DNA from: Calliopum simillimum
Lineage: Eukaryota > Arthropoda > Insecta > Diptera > Lauxaniidae
DNA length: 64,000 nucleotides
Assembly: GCA_951812925.1 (NCBI GenBank)
Contig: OX638368.1
Coordinates: 23,623,187-23,687,186 of the forward strand
Reading direction: 5' to 3'
Positions within the stretch are counted from its first letter, which is position 1. Every line of letters starts with the position of its first letter. Below are positions 11,888 to 24,629 of this stretch, one piece after another. Both the position numbers and the translations under genes were made by a program. The notes beneath the pieces were generated by a model. The model did no database searches, had not been told where the DNA came from, and saw only the letters and a program-made list of their open reading frames with translations.

Positions 11888-13529
11888 GTAATTTTTCAGG
11901 AGAGCAAATTGAAAGTTTTAGTTGATATGAAAAAATCACAATATCCGCTTTATCAAGTTGTTCTTCCAAAGAACTAGTAGTCCTTAAGCAAGAAGTCCAA
12001 GAACAGCAATACCCTGGACTACATAGCTGACAAATGTATGTCAATAATATATAACTGACCCATCAAAGTTTAGCAACAAGAAATATCTCGGTTTCCCTTT
12101 TTTTTAATAAGAGTTTTATTTTCTAATGTTAAAAGTTCAGTTGAGTTCCGTAAATACAATTCAAGTTATGTTTTGCATCGGGTACTATATAATATTCTTA
12201 CTATTTTTGCCATTACGAGAATATTCTTTTAACTTTATATTTTAATTTTTTTTTTTTTACCAATAAGAACATTTTTAAAGCTTATTTTTAAAGAAAGGTT
12301 TTCTTCAAGTTACTAAACTTAAGTTTTTTTCCCGATTTTTCCATTTGTTTTTTAAAGATTCTTAAAAAAGTTAAATATTTTCAAAATTTGGTTTCAAGAG
12401 TTCCTTAAAATAAAGGGATCTAAAAAAAAACTAAAATCTAAAAAAAAAATCAGAGGCATTGCAAAATTTGTTAATCCCAGTGTGTAAATACGAACTTTAA
12501 AATTAAAATAATTAAAAAAAAGTAATGCCAAGAGCTACGAAAAATTTAACAAATGATAACGAAAACGAATTGCACGAATTAAATAAAAATGTTTAAGAAA
12601 ATAACTTTTTAAACATAATAATTAAATATTAATTATAAAATATGTAATACAAAAACTATACACTTATGCAACATACAAACATTTATAGAAATATATACAT
12701 ACATATATTTACATACAACAAGGTGATATATTCTTAATTTTTATTCTTAGTTATTTTGCAGTTCATATGAAAAAAGAAAATAAAACAATTTATTTTTTTT
12801 TTTTTTTTTTTCAAGTGAATTATTTAATTGTAATGTATGTACTATGAAAAATTTCATATATATTTTATATATTATCTAATTATCATGCCTAATTACATAC
12901 ATAATGCATACACATAACTATATTTATATAAATATGTACTTTATACGAAAGCCAATAATAACTATGTATTGCTTATAAATTAAAAATTAAAAATTTTATA
13001 CGTATACATACAAAATATATACATACATATAATGAGTAAAATAAATATTCTATATGTGAAAAAATTAATGATAAGTAAAAATTTGAATTTAAAATCATAC
13101 ATAGTTACGCTATGCTTATACATATATTTGTACATATAAGTTTGAAAGCATACAAAATTTAAATAATAATAATATTTATATGTATATTTTTAAAAGGGAA
13201 GCAGTAAATAAAATACATAAAATGCTTGAACTATTCATGTATAAATTTATGCAATTAATGTATTGTATAAAAGAAAAAAAATTTTAGAAATTAACCTAAA
13301 CTTTGCTAATGCAACATTTTAGTTTTTAAGCTTATTTATAAACACACAAAAACAGAGGGTTTCAAAAAAAATATTATTATTATTTTTTTTTTTAAATTAA
13401 ATAAGTGAAAAAAAAACACTAAAAACACAAAGAAACAAACTTATAAGTTTTGCGTTTTATTTATTTATTTTTATATTTAGTTTTGTATCTTCTCGTTTTT
13501 CAAATTCATTTTTTGTCTTGGGTTCTTAT
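11888..13529. other. AT-rich intergenic DNA
   Basis: No gene, RNA or bounded repeat seen. AT-rich with ATACATA-type simple patterns between 12640 and 13150. Confidence 0.5.
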
Positions 13530-13746
13530 AGCCTTATCATGTATGACGAACGAATCGTTTTACTGATTTTCAACTGCTTATATCCTCCATGTTAAAAGAT
13601 GATTTTAAGTTTATGCTTACAAACTTTATTCTTTGAACTAAAATGAACGCTTAGGTTGTAGTAAGTTCTTAATAAAAAGTTTTAATAAGTTGGTATTAAT
13701 GGGTGAAAATCAGTCACTTTATTCGTTCGTCATACATGATAAGGCT
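13530..13746. mobile_element. Hairpin MITE, 217 bp
   Basis: AGCCTTATCATGTATGACGA at the left end is mirrored exactly by TCGTCATACATGATAAGGCT at the right end. The pairing continues inward through GAACGAAT and CTGATTTTCA. No clear target duplication. Confidence 0.8.
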
Positions 13747-14823
13747 GTTAGTTTTTCTTACTTGCTCTCGTTTGATAATTTTCTTTATATTTTTGAAAGT
13801 GCTGTAGTTTGTTTGTCTCTAGGCAGCCAATAATATACTTTTGTTTTTTTTATTTAATAAATAAAGGTACATAGTTATTGTTACAAAATATTGTATCGAT
13901 TTACATCGGAGCTAAAATATATAATTATTTCATTTCTTTTGTACCACACGTGGTATGAGTAAGTTTTTATTTAGTGATATATTTGCCAAAAACATTTTGT
14001 ATTTGAGTTAAAATTTTTAAATATAATATAGAGTACTCTGGCTTAGATATATCCCAAAAGTCAGCAGCCCATCGTTTCTCAACCTGGCAAATGAGATAAA
14101 TTTTTTCAAAGCAACTGCTATCAGGATTCCGTGTTCACTTCATGTCATTCGAATTAGTTTATTCCCAGTCGAAGAATATTCAATGGCTGTTGATAACAAT
14201 GCCTTCTTAAAGAACTTTTAAACCTTCTCTGATGCCTTCCAAAAACAAACCTTTTAAAAAGCTTGACGTTTTTTTACTACAGATATTCTAAACATGCTTG
14301 CTCCCCAGTAGGACAAAATTTTGTAAATTTTATAGTTTAAGCTTTCAATTAAAAAAACTCTACAAATACAATAGTGTATCGAAAATTATTTTTGGATAAA
14401 ATTTCTAGTTTTTCTTCAGGCACAATTATTTACACAGATGGTTGATTCTCAGAAGCTTCTTTGCTGTAACCAAAGAATTGTCGAATGCAGAATTTGAAAC
14501 CAAACATCTAGAACTCTTGCCACTGCGCCTAACCTTCGGCCAGGTTAATATCGCAAAAAGGGGGGATTAAATGATGGACCTATGCACCCCACATACAAAA
14601 TCTGTAAGTAAATAAAACACTCAAAACGCTTTATCTCCGAAACTATGCATGGATGTATGTGATACTTATCCAGAACCCTACAAAAAATTGAGGGAATTGA
14701 AGCAAGAGGCGTTGCAACCCCCATACAAAAAAGCACCTATTGCAGTTATGATACTTGAAATATGAATGTACATAGTATCGAATAAAAGCCATGCAGAAAA
14801 TGTGGGATTGAAACAGGGGCGTT
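13747..14823. other. Intergenic sequence without a recognised gene
   Basis: Nothing coding is supported. The short frames at 14545-14866 (- strand) belong to the repeat-rich flank of the next foldback. CCCATACAAAA motifs recur at about 14588, 14718 and 15500, suggesting satellite copies of that element's end. Confidence 0.45.
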
Positions 14824-15492
14824 GCACACTGGGGACTCCATGTTCAAAACCACCCACAAATCGCAATTTTCATCGAAATATAAAAATTCTTAAAGTGGGA
14901 TATTTGTTTTGTCATACTGAAGAATGGTACGAAGCTTAATTTCTTAAATATGACTCAAGATGGGATTCGGACGCTAAATGGGAGTTTTTGACTTTTGAAC
15001 GCCCGCGGAAGGCAAAAATCTTTTTTACTCAAGAGGAAAGCATCTTCCGAAAAAAGTGTACAAGGCATAAAATGCTTAGAATCGTCCAAACAATACGTGT
15101 GATTTTTTTTTTGAATTTTTTTAAACTTTTTTTGAATAATTTTTGAAAAACTTTGAAAAAAAAAAAATAAATTTCAAAAATTATTCAAAAAAAAAAAAAT
15201 CTCACGAATTGCTTGGACGTTTCTAAGCATTTTTTCCTAGTACACTTTTTTCGTCAGATGCTTTCCTCTTGAGTAAAACAAGATTTTTAATGGTATCTCT
15301 ATTTTTTGAATATTGAATTACATTTTTCAAGGTCACTCAACAAATTGATAAAGTCACATTTAGAAAATTAAGCTTCGTACCAGTCTTTAGTATGTCAAAA
15401 CGAATATCCCACTTTAAGAATTTTTATATTTCGATGAAAATTGCGATGTCTGGGTGGTTTTGAACCAAATCACTTCTATAGCCCCAGTGTGC
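14824..15492. mobile_element. Large foldback element, about 0.67 kb
   Basis: Arms of about 300 bp mirror each other: GCACACTGGGG at the left with CCCCAGTGTGC at the right, then ATCGAAATATAAAAATTC with GAATTTTTATATTTCGAT, GGTACGAAGCTTAA with TTAAGCTTCGTACC, and ACTCAAGAGGAAAGCATC with GATGCTTTCCTCTTGAGT. The centre is a T-run/A-run loop near 15110-15200. It has no coding capacity and is consistent with a non-autonomous DNA element. Confidence 0.85.
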
Positions 15493-15904
15493 GTTGTACC
15501 CCCATACAAAAAAAAAAAAAAAATCCTAAATCATCGTGCCACCTACAGGAAAGGGCATAACAACGTTTGCCGGGCCATTTAGTAGCATGTATATAAAAGT
15601 TAATAAGAAAACAAACATGAAATTTAATTCGACTTAACATTTAGAAGATATGTCGTTGTCGTTGTAATGAACGTTTTTGGTAGCGGTTTTGCTCGCCAGG
15701 AGTTTGGCCACAAATTTATAAAAGAAAAGGACGGTTGAATTCAAAATAACGGGTTGGAGTTTTATTAATTTACTTCATTTTATTTCTTTATTCGGTTTCT
15801 CTCAACATTATTATACTAATATGATAAATAAAACATGTCTCTCTACTCCCTACCAGTCTCTGCTCCTATGCTTCGCTCCCTTCGCAGCTAGTCGTGACCT
15901 AGTT

Positions 15905-16230
15905 GAGTGTAGCTTATTATCGGGCTTGATCGTGAGGCTGTTCCCCCCACTTACACTTAAGCCGTGAGCAGCTGATTTATTATCGGGCTACCCACGTCTA
16001 GTGTGGTAGTTTTCTTTGCGCCACCGAGCACTATTCCCCTATACTACGCTCACGCTATTAAAAATGCTCTTCAGTACGCGACTAAATTCTCCTTATTCCG
16101 TTTGCACCTGAATCCATTTGAGACTAGATCGAAGCCACGAATAATTGATATATTATCGGGCTACTTGGTTGTGTGACCCATCACCCTTGTACTAACCAGA
16201 GGCAATTTATTTATTATCGGGCTACGCGTG
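15905..16230. repeat. Four dispersed copies of TTATTATCGGGCT(A/T)
   Basis: Near-identical cores at about 15914, 15975, 16148 and 16213, spaced 61, 173 and 65 bp, lie within the LTR-like block. The conserved core in otherwise dissimilar flanks suggests a protein-binding site cluster or remnants of internal tandem duplication. Confidence 0.6.
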
Positions 16231-16431
16231 TTTAGTGCCGCGGTCTCTACGCTACTGCACCCCACTACTACAACTACTGTATTTCATTAAATACCTTGTT
16301 TCCCTCTAGGTTGCCTCTTACCGCTTTGTTTGCTACTTCTGCTTACTGCAGCTGTTGTTCACCGGTCGCCGACCACGCAAAGACTGTCACGATCCACTGC
16401 TGTGTATCTAAATTTATTTTCTGTTTCTGTG

Positions 16432-16493
16432 ACAGCAAACAGATCAAACGACAGCAAACAGATCAAACGACAGAAAACAGATCAAACGACAGC
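16432..16493. repeat. 20-bp direct tandem repeat, three copies
   Basis: The unit ACAG(C/A)AAACAGATCAAACG occurs three times in a row with one variant base, ending CGACAGCTGCG. Confidence 0.85.
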
Positions 16494-16576
16494 TGCGTGT
16501 CAAAAACAGCTGTTGCGCAGTGTTGCCGTTGCGTCTGGTTTTGTTCATGTGGTGGGGATTTTACCCTTAACTAACA

Positions 16577-18181
16577 TTATGGTTATCTTGGCTAACTACT
16601 TAATTACGACAATTAATTAATTAATTAATTGTAATAAAAGTAATTACATTTCATTTGAAATTCAAAAATAATTAGTTACCTACTCGTATATATAAACAAA
16701 AATATAATATTGTATACGTATAATAATATGCAGGTTATACGAACCGATGATTTGTAAGAGGAAAACGCAGCTCCGCCAACTTTCCTCCTCACATCGTCAA
16801 AGTCAATATACTTTGTGAAAAGTCTTACAATAAACCAAAGAAAGAGTATTTAAGTTGGAAACAGAAATGTCGATTTTTCGTTGACACACCTTGATATTAA
16901 CCATTGTAGTTCTTGGTTGTGTTATAGCATGTTTTGAACTTTCTTAGCTTCTTAGGGGCTTACGACACAAAAAAGTTGAGAAACGATGTACTTGTCTAAA
17001 GCTTCCAATAGTATACGATTTCTTGAATATTTTTAATATTTTTTTAAGTAGATTTGGCGTTCCGCGCCAATTTCGGACATTTTTTCATATTAGCAAACTG
17101 CAAAAATTTATTCAAAACTCAAAAAATAAAAAACCGCGAATTGTTTTTGAAATTAAAGAATTCTTTTGCTTTATCGGTTTTGTTTATGTTTTTAATTTTA
17201 TTTAAAGATGCTTTCTTTAAATTTAATTTTTCAACTAAGTATATTGCGTACCTCATTATATTGTTAACAAATTGTGTTCAAATATCAAAATTTATTTAAA
17301 AGTTGCGTTAAATTTTTAGAAAAGCAAAGCTGTTTTCTTTAAAAGCTAACTTAGCTGCTTCGCTAAAACTACATTTATACATACTTATAAGTATATCTTA
17401 ATGGTACAAATAAGAAAAAACTAAATAAAACTTAAGAATACTTACATTAAGATTTAAGCCATAAAACTGACACAAATTAAAGTGATTAAAGTTTTAAACT
17501 TGCGCTCGATGAGGGTAATTCTAGCATTGTTTGTAGTTAGTTAGTCTTGTAGGTTCTTTTTTTTAACAAATTGGCAGTTGAAAATATTAATGGAGTAGGT
17601 TTTTCTAATTTAATATATATTATATATACCTAAGGAAGGAAGCAAGACTAAGCGCTTATGTCAGTGTAATTTATGTAATTTAGAAAGATGCCTAAAAATA
17701 TGCAATATAAATTATTCGAAATTTAAAGCTATAAATGCATAATAAAGCCTTTCCTTATTTAACAGCTTCAAACTTAACTTGGAATTTCCTACAAAAAGTT
17801 AAAGTTATTTCATTGTTTAAGATAAGCATTGAGAAAACTGCGATTAGTTAAAAAATATTGCAAACAAATTTATTGCATATTCTTAGGCAACTTTTTAAGC
17901 AAAGGAAAGGAATCCATTCATTTTCAAATTTATATGGAGCTGGTTGAGGACTATGCAAAAATAACTTAAAAATTGCATTCGAAAATTTCTAAGAATGAAC
18001 ATGTAAATATACTAGTTTTCTAATAAAAGGTAAAAACAAAAAAATTTTATAATTAAACTTCCTTAGGACATTAGGCATTAGATAAACCATATGAATGGAA
18101 TATGACAGCATAAGAACTAAATATGAACTAAAATTTTCGCTTTTAAAATCTGTAACATGTTAAATATTTAAATGTTAATTA
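16577..18181. other. AT-rich intergenic DNA
   Basis: No gene or bounded repeat is supported. An alternating AATTAATTAATT run lies at about 16609-16630. The open frames at 17023-17299 are short and low-complexity. Confidence 0.5.
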
Positions 18182-19225
18182 CACTGTTCAACGAATTTCA
18201 GGTTTTTGTTTTTATCTCAGTTCAGGCCATAAAATTATTATTCCTTGCTATTGACATAGTAGAACTGCATTTACAAAATTTTTCCATCACGTCTCAATTT
18301 TCAGAAAAATTGACAAATCCAAAATCACGACTTACATACGCGCGAAAATAAATTAAAAAATTTTTATCCGTCAGAATTTTAAAACAAAAATGTCGAACGA
18401 TTCAGAAAATACCAATAATTTCAAATCTGAAAAAAATTTTGAAATCGGTCCGGCAGATTTTTTTGTATGCCCGTTTAATTGAGAAAATGTACAGAAAAAA
18501 CCGAACACCAACCATCTTTAATAACATAAATCTTGCCTAAACCAATACAAAATTAAAAAAAACTCTTCACGAGTTGGTGCGTCATTATTTGAACTTTATT
18601 TTGATATCAAAAACTTAAGGATTGGACCATGAATAACCAACTTATTTCCTTTTGAACAAAAAATGTACATACAGGAAGTCATACAAGTACTTTATTTCCA
18701 AGTAGCTATGATACAAAAATTCAATAGCTTTTGTATGACTTTCTGTTTGTAAATTTTTTGTTCAAAAAGAAATAAATTGATTATTAATGGTCTAATCCAT
18801 AAGTTTTTGGTATCAAAATAAAGCTAAAATAATGACGCACAAGCTCGTGAAGAGTTTTTTTTAATTTTGTATTGGTTTAGGCAAGATTTATGTTATTAAA
18901 GATGGTTAGTGTTCGGTTTTTTCAGTACATTTTCTCAATTAAACGGGCATACAAAAAAATCTGCCCGACCGATTTCAAAATTTTTTTCAGATTTGAAATT
19001 ATTGCTATTTTTTAAATCGTTTGACATTTTGTTTATAAAATTCTGACGGATAAAAATTTTTTAATTTATTTTCGCGTGGATGTAAGTCGGGTTTTTAGAT
19101 TTGTCAATTTTTCTGAAAATTGAGACGTGATGGAAAAATTTTGTAAATGCAGTTCTACTATGTCAATAGCAAGGAATAATAATTTCATGGTCTGAACTCA
19201 GATAATTTTTTGCCGTTGAACAGTG
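18182..19225. mobile_element. Near-perfect foldback element, 1,044 bp, CACTG ends
   Basis: The left end CACTGTTCAACG and right end CGTTGAACAGTG are inverted, and TTA flanks both sides (18179-18181 and 19226-19228). Arms of about 500 bp pair almost fully, for example GACATAGTAGAACTGCATTT with AAATGCAGTTCTACTATGTC and GGTGTTCGGTTTTTTC-type segments around 18490 and 18905. CACTG ends with a 3-bp duplication recall the CACTA/Mirage/Chapaev group, while TTA also suits PIF/Harbinger. Superfamily is inference. There is no transposase gene. Confidence 0.85.
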
Positions 19226-19366
19226 TTATAAATAAGCACATTTAAGATTTATGTACAGTATATAGATTTTGATAAACTCAATTCACATGTCATTTCATAG
19301 TATTTTGGTGAAAACTTTCAATTTCCTTGTAACAATTTTGTCACAGAATCCGTATATAAAAGCGTT

Positions 19367-19701
19367 ATGCCCCAGACTGACGGCAGCTCTAATGCACATT
19401 ACAGACGGAATAATGTGAAACTTTTTATTGCATGATTTTAGGCATTTTTTAAACACATATTTGACTAAAAGAAAATTTCCCAATTCAGGGTTCAAAAAAT
19501 TCTAAAAAATCAAAAACAAGATTAATAGTGGGCTAAGCATCAGAAAAGCTAATTAGAATTTTTTGAAACCTAAGTTGGGAAATTTTCTTTTAGTCAATGT
19601 CTATGAAATGTTTATTTAAAAAATGCCTAAAATCATGCAATAAAAAGTTTCACATTATTGCGTCTGTAATGTGCATTAGAGCTGCCGTATGTCTGGGGCA
19701 T
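19367..19701. mobile_element. Foldback element, 335 bp
   Basis: ATGCCCCAGACTGACGGCAG at the left pairs with CTGCCGTATGTCTGGGGCAT at the right. Pairing continues through CTCTAATGCACATTA, AATGTGAAACTTTTTATTGC and GACTAAAAGAAAATTTCCCA to a loop at about 19500-19550. Confidence 0.85.
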
Positions 19702-19797
19702 TGGTTTGCGTTTGTAGATATTCAGATGTATGACTTTGTTTTTTGAATGATTAGTTGTTCAAAAGGATTGTTGAAAAAATTTTACAGATGCTGGCTA

Positions 19798-21356
19798 GAC
19801 CGGTGCGTTTTGGACGAAAGTTTAAAATTTGTCGCGCAACCGGCAGAATTGTAAAGTTTAACTATTGACATGAAGATTGCCGCCACCCTAGCTCTGAGAG
19901 ATGACGGGAAGGGGTGTCGATATATATTTGAAGGTTGAAAAACGTGGTTGGAAAATGCATGCTCATAGGTCCGAAGTGAATCAATTCTCAGCTTCGTAGT
20001 AGGTTGAAAACTGAAATCCAAGACTTGGATTCTTATGTATTTTTCCCGTAGAATCGAATGGCATCATTAGTTTTCTAATTAGACGTCCATTTTTGGCGTT
20101 AAGTGAACTTTTCAGCTCAAAAAAGTCGAAATTTTTCCAAATCCCCTGTTTGAGCACTCCACAATTGAACAGAAAAAATATTAGAAAAATTTGAAATATA
20201 TACTTTGTTAGGATTTTTTCTGGCAAATCCAGTGGTACCATTTTTTTTTGCGCTACGACATTATTTTTATTCATGAAAAACGAATTTTTGATTTTTATTA
20301 TGAAAAAATATCACGAAATCGGGCATAAATATTTAGTCAACGACGGTTTCCAACGTCCGGACGGTTTTTTTTTTTCGGTGCCCCCTAGTAAAATTGTTTT
20401 AGAATATTCTTGGAAATTTTTTTAACCCATTATAAACAAGTTTTTGAAAAAGGGGTCAAAAGTACCCTTAAAAACGGGATATAATGGGTTAAAATGTTCA
20501 CATAACTTAATGTAGAATCAAGCATGGAACAATATTTTAGAACATCTTAACCCATTATAAACAAGTTTTTGAAAAAAGGGGTCGAAAAGACCCTTAAAAC
20601 TGCGATATAATGGGTTAAGATGTTATAAAATATTGTTCCATGCTTGATTCTACATTAAGTTATTTGAACATATTAACCCATTATATCCCGTTTTTAAGGG
20701 TCTTCTTGATCCCCTCTTTCAAAAACTTGTTTATAATGGGTTAAAAAAATTTCCAAAAATATTCTAAAAAAATTTTACTAGGGGGCACTGAAAAAAAAAA
20801 CCGTCCGGACGTTGGGAACCGTCGTTGACTAAATATTTACGCCCGATTTTGTGATATTTTTTCATAATAAAAATCAAAAATTCGTTTTTCATGAATAAAA
20901 ATAATGTCGTAGCGCAAAAAAAAATGGTACCACTGGATTTGTCAGAAAAAATCCTAACAAAATGTATATTTTAAATTTTTCTAAGATTTTTTCTGTTCAA
21001 TTGTGGAGTGCTCAAACAGGGGATTTGGAAAAATTTCGACTTTTTTGAGCTGAAAATTTCATTTAACGCCAAAAATGGACGTCTTATCAGAAAACTAATG
21101 ATGCCATTCGATTTTACGGGAAAAAATACATAAGAATCCATGTCTTGGATTTCAGTTTTCGACCTACTACGAAGCTAAGAATTGATTCACTTCGGACCTA
21201 TGAGCATGCATTTTTAAAACACGTTTTTCACCCCCTTCACCCCTTCCTGTCATCTCTCAGAGCTAGGGTGGCGGCAATCTTCATGTCGATAGTTAAACTT
21301 TACAATTCTGCCGGTTGCGCGACAAATTTTAAACTTTCGTCCAAAATGCACCGGTC
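19798..21356. mobile_element. Giant foldback element, 1,559 bp, TA-flanked
   Basis: GACCGGTGC at 19798 and GCACCGGTC ending at 21356 are exact inverted ends, with TA on both sides. Arms of about 750 bp are nearly identical. Inside are nested hairpins built on TTAACCCATTATAAACAAG...ATATAATGGGTTAA (20425-20740). The open frames shared with the copy at 25456 (19782-20021, 21145-21384) match no family I recognise and exist on both arms by symmetry. A TA duplication suggests a Tc1/mariner-like mobiliser (inference). Confidence 0.85.
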
Positions 21357-21798
21357 TAATGCTGGCATTAATATATTTTCCTAAGAGTCAGTGTAGTAGG
21401 CCCAAGCTGGGAAATTGTTCCTACCCGGGTAATAAAAATATGAAGACACTTTTTTGTTATTCTTTTCACGACCAACTCTAAATATCGTTTTAGTTTTGTA
21501 CATTCGAGAATTTTTTTCGAAAACCGCGCATGTCTACTCTGGATTGCCTTTCTTAAGATCAGCCTAAGGCTCGCATATGACTCTCCAAAACTCTCATTCA
21601 TTGGATTATAGGCGTTCAAAAACACAAGTTAACATAACTGTTTGAAACTTATCACTTAATTTACTTCACAGATTTAACAAAACTCTTCAAACAAAAACTC
21701 ATAACTCTTCAAACACATTGAAAATAATTTGATAACTTGAGTGATTTTACTTGAGTCCACCATTAACCCTTAAATTATTTTGCATTCGGTGAGTATAC

Positions 21799-22135
21799 AC
21801 TAGATAGTATCAATCCTCATACAAAAAAAAAGTTCGCTGTAAACCGCTAATTTTGAAAGCTTATCGGTTTGGATTTCTAAGGAAAAGAAAATCTATGCTA
21901 AAGATTAAATCGTCGGGTTAAAACTACAACTAGACAACTACATTTTTCATGTTTTGAAAAAAAAGCTTTTTAAGTTTTTTGAAATTCGGTTTTTATATAA
22001 AAAAAATTGAATGAGGACTACATTTCAAAAAACCGACTAGACTGGGGCATAGAGCCGTTTTTGCTTCATATTTCTGTACAAAACATCAATATATGTAGAT
22101 GTCTAGTTGTAGTTTTAACCCGACGAAATATAGTA
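21799..22135 (+). mobile_element. CACTAGATAGTA-ended element fragment
   Basis: Begins CACTAGATAGTAT at about 21799 and continues with an A-run, AACCGCTAATTTTGAAAGC and TTATCGGTTTGGATTT, matching the end of the foldback at 27345-28910. GTCTAGTTGTAGTTTTAACC at 22105 mirrors GGTTAAAACTACAACTAGAC at 21918, so it folds back on itself. The right boundary is uncertain. Confidence 0.55.
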
Positions 22136-23771
22136 TGCTTCTAAGTTTTTCTGGATGTCAACAAACTTATCTGATGAAATGATTGTGGTGATCGTTGAAA
22201 CGTAGCGAAAACCAGTCTTCCAATATATTTTTTTGTTTGCCCTTATCCATATTGCCTTGTTTTTGTTATTTTGTCGGTGTTGTTGTTAAAATACACTGAA
22301 CAGTAATCTCAAACCAACAATGTCAACTGATCCATGCTTGTTGGTAGCAAATATTGTAAATCATTATCTGTTCTGAAAAAATAATTAAAAATTTATGCAT
22401 TTTTTGGCGCCAAAATTTGTTTATAGACTTAAACATACGAATTGAACTCTGGGTACGGATGAATCTTGAACTTACACGATTAATGTAGTTAAAAAAAAAC
22501 AAAACAAAAACTGAAAATATCTGCGGAAAGTAACCATAACAAACCATTTAAATGACCAAATGATATATCTATGAAAAAAATATGTATGGAAAGCAAAAAA
22601 TACAAAAACATAAATGTTAAATGTGATTTTTGTGCAGAGAAATAAAAACATTACAAAATTAATAAACAACTACCTCAAATAAACAAGAGTTTTAGTATTA
22701 AAGGATTCATAAAAATATTTTTTTTTTTTGAAAATACAAATGCATTAATTACAGCAAAAATAGTCAGGCAATAAAAAGCTTTGAAAACATATTTAACAAA
22801 GTTATATACATAAATATAAATATACATATTCCCAAAAACAATATATTTTATGTATTTTTTTTTTTTTAAACAAATAAAAGAAAAAAACCAAAACATATTA
22901 ATACAAACACTTAATTCAGGGATATTCAAAATTATAGCAGTTATATTTATGATTAGCATAAACATATGTAGCATTAACAATAAGTGATATAAATAAATAA
23001 AATATATTTGTTTTAATTGTTTGTTCCTCCTTATATTTATTTCACCCACAATTAAAATAAAGCGCCAAAAAATATGCAATGTAAGTATATAGCGGCATAT
23101 AACGTAGAGTTTAAAGCAACAATGAAAGTTTTGCTTTGCATATTTTTAGGCTTTCTTCTTTTCTGTTATGCTTGAACTTTACTCATACTGTACAAAAATA
23201 TTTTCTCACATGTTGCGTTATGATTAACGAACGTACTTTCTTCAACTTCAAGCAAGGAGATTTCTCAAGACCCTGCAAATATAAGAACTATTTTGAGCAG
23301 GGATTTGAACTCAGCGTCCAAAAGTACGTTATAGAATTTTTGAAACATAACAATTATTATTTTTTTTTTTTTATTCAAATAAGAAATTGAATTGAGCTGA
23401 ATTGAGTTTGAACAATTGAAACAAACGCCTTCACAATTATTTCCAGCAATTTGTAATAGCAGAGCTGCAAATTTAAAACAAAAAAATACATAAGCCTGAT
23501 AAATTTACATCAACATATAAAATATATGTTTAAAATTAAATTATATACATGCATAAATGATAATTCCTAAGCAGTACATTATCTGTAGATTTTTATATAT
23601 TGTTTAAGTTCTCGTTGGATACTGTCCAAAAAAGATAAATTTAATGAACAAATCCTAAAATATAATGTTAAAAATTAACATTTAAAATACAAATTTAATT
23701 CAAAATACGATATTTATTTATTCAGTAAAATCGTGGTGTCATCTTAATTAACTATTTAAGATATATTTAAC

Positions 23772-23806
<35 letters not shown>

Positions 23807-24600
23807 CTGAGAAAATTTAATTGGTATATTCCGAGAATTCAAAACTGTGTTTCAAATTTTAAATTTGATCTTTCATGATATGACATATTTTTAAGCATAG
23901 CTCATAATTATATATATTTTTTCAGCAAAAAAGCATATGTTTGTACACAATACAAAAAAAAAAAAAAAAAAAATACAGAGAGCGTATTACACAAGACGAA
24001 GCATAAATCCTGAGAAAATTACGTTAGCTCATAAAAACTGTCAAAATCAATACAAAATTTTGACAGTTTTGACGAGCTTACATTTTTTTCGAGAGACTTT
24101 AACAGTTTTGTGTTATAGCACTTTCAAATTTATATTACTATTCAGATACATGTTTTTTTATTATATTTTATGTTTATTCACTACTTGATAACTTTAAAAT
24201 TTCTTTGTACAAATCGGCAAAGTAAAAACTTATTCAAAATTATTAATATTTTTTTTTTTTATTGTATATTAATAAATAAATATATAAAACTCTGCAAAAA
24301 CCGAAATGCTGCGATTTGTCTTTTCATTTAATTTATAATTAGGTTGTATACGTAGCATACAATTTTGTATAAATTGTAGTGTATTTTTCATCTCAAAGTT
24401 TTCAAAATTTGCAGTTGGGTTCTTAGATTTTTATCAAAATTTACAGAGCTATTCTACGTGCTCAGAATAGAGACCTTTCATTATTAGTTTTGGGTAAAAA
24501 TTTTTATTTTTTTGTCTATGCATGGAACTTCAGAGTATCAAAATAGTGTTTTTGCGGAAAATCGATGTAATTATTTTTTCCAATACCCCGTTTACACCCC
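22136..24600. other. AT-rich intergenic DNA
   Basis: No gene is supported. Contains (TA)n at about 23785-23800, long A and T runs, a 60-bp imperfect palindrome at 24023-24083, and a tRNA-like B box on the - strand near 23285-23300. Open frames here are low-complexity AT translation. Confidence 0.5.
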
Positions 24601-24629
24601 GAGTAAAAAAAAAAAAACAATTTTTAAAT

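Larger units (their letters stand above)
15651..16576 (-). mobile_element. LTR-like block (possible solo LTR)
   Basis: Read on the - strand the block starts TGTTAGTTAAGGG and ends ACGACAACGACA (TG...CA), is about 926 bp, is less AT-rich than its surroundings, and has AATAAA signals near its 3' third, as an LTR would. Four copies of TTATTATCGGGCTA lie inside (15911-16225), plus a 20-bp tandem (16432-16493). No second LTR or pol gene is present and no 4-6 bp duplication is evident. It could instead be a UTR-like fragment of another repeat. Confidence 0.4.

Noticed and set aside
16296..16620. Cys-rich frames of 92-96 aa
   Set aside because: Lie in the LTR-like block and its 20-bp tandem repeat, with no start context or family match.
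19782..21384. Conserved 79-aa frames (MDFSF.PTTKLRIDSLRTYEHAF) in three places
   Set aside because: They sit on the arms of a foldback element; the conservation comes from recent DNA duplication and no protein family is recognised.
22675..23079. 134-aa frame on the - strand
   Set aside because: Composition is that of AT-rich DNA (I, F, Y, K), with no domain and no splice context.
24023..24083. 60-bp hairpin resembling a microRNA precursor
   Set aside because: Imperfect palindrome of AAAACTGTCAAAAT-type sequence with a short loop; more likely a MITE remnant, with no sign of conservation available.
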